Source of the DNA: Liopterus haemorrhoidalis
Taxonomy: Eukaryota > Arthropoda > Insecta > Coleoptera > Dytiscidae
DNA: 64,000 nt
Direction of reading: 5' to 3'
Assembly: GCA_963971575.1 (NCBI GenBank)
Contig: OZ020611.1
Span: forward strand, 4,414,882-4,478,881
Under the pieces are notes generated by a model. That model had not been told where the DNA came from. It was given only the letters and a program-made list of their open reading frames with translations, and searched no databases. A program made the translations under genes and the position numbers. Below are positions 63,994-64,000 of this stretch, one piece after another (the first letter of the stretch is position 1; every line of letters starts with the position of its first letter).

Positions 63994-64000
63994 AAGCACT

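Overview
The window looks like non-genic DNA from a large, repeat-rich, AT-rich animal genome, most likely an insect or other arthropod. The evidence is the mix of mobile elements: mariner (including a mauritiana-type copy with Mos1-like ends), DD41D Tc1/mariner relatives, Tc1, PIF/Harbinger, hAT, piggyBac, a Penelope-type GIY-YIG fragment, many 5'-truncated Jockey/CR1-like LINEs, tRNA-derived SINE-like pieces, and repeats built around (GTCY)n/(CAGA)n tracts as in Helentron-derived repeats of insects. I found no host protein gene, rRNA or functional tRNA that I would defend. Almost every transposase or reverse transcriptase frame is truncated, frameshifted or internally deleted.

Layout. 0-8 kb: LINE RT fused to a family A repeat, a mariner N-terminal relic, a pogo-like MITE, a second LINE piece, and a 1.5-kb DD41D element with TA target duplications. 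8-16 kb: a THAP-domain relic, a TIR-bounded element of orphan family C (9944-11107), a Harbinger relic, and a second family C copy (about 15.06-15.79 kb). 16-28 kb: a PIF-type element, a second DD41D element interrupted by family B, a hAT relic interrupted by a PIF element, a foldback element, a small hAT, and family A interrupted by a Tc1/mariner-type element. 28-38 kb: a mariner-like element beside the third family C copy, LINE pieces, deleted mariners, a piggyBac-like MITE, a DD41D miniature with 112-bp TIRs, and a mariner split by PIF. 38-48 kb: a hAT holding a family A copy, family A with a (CAGA)n tract of about 555 bp, LINE pieces, a mariner split by a LINE, and a deleted mauritiana mariner. 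48-64 kb: a LINE split by piggyBac, a TIR-flanked tRNA-like SINE, a longer mauritiana copy, LINEs, a Penelope endonuclease, family B split by Tc1, further family A copies, and a deleted mariner.

The loci do not act together as a pathway. The structure is stratigraphic: elements sit inside elements, and several insertions can be proved because an uninterrupted paralogous site lies elsewhere in the window. Three signals deserve most attention. First, orphan family C pairs a conserved protein of unknown function with long TIRs beginning CACTGG and a TTA target duplication. Second, family A has a tRNA-like module at a fixed position whose sequence differs strongly from copy to copy. Third, small perfect snap-back inverted duplications recur inside transposon coding DNA.

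All calls were made by eye from the sequence and translated frames, with no database search. Element boundaries with TSDs are exact; other boundaries are approximate to about 10-50 bp.
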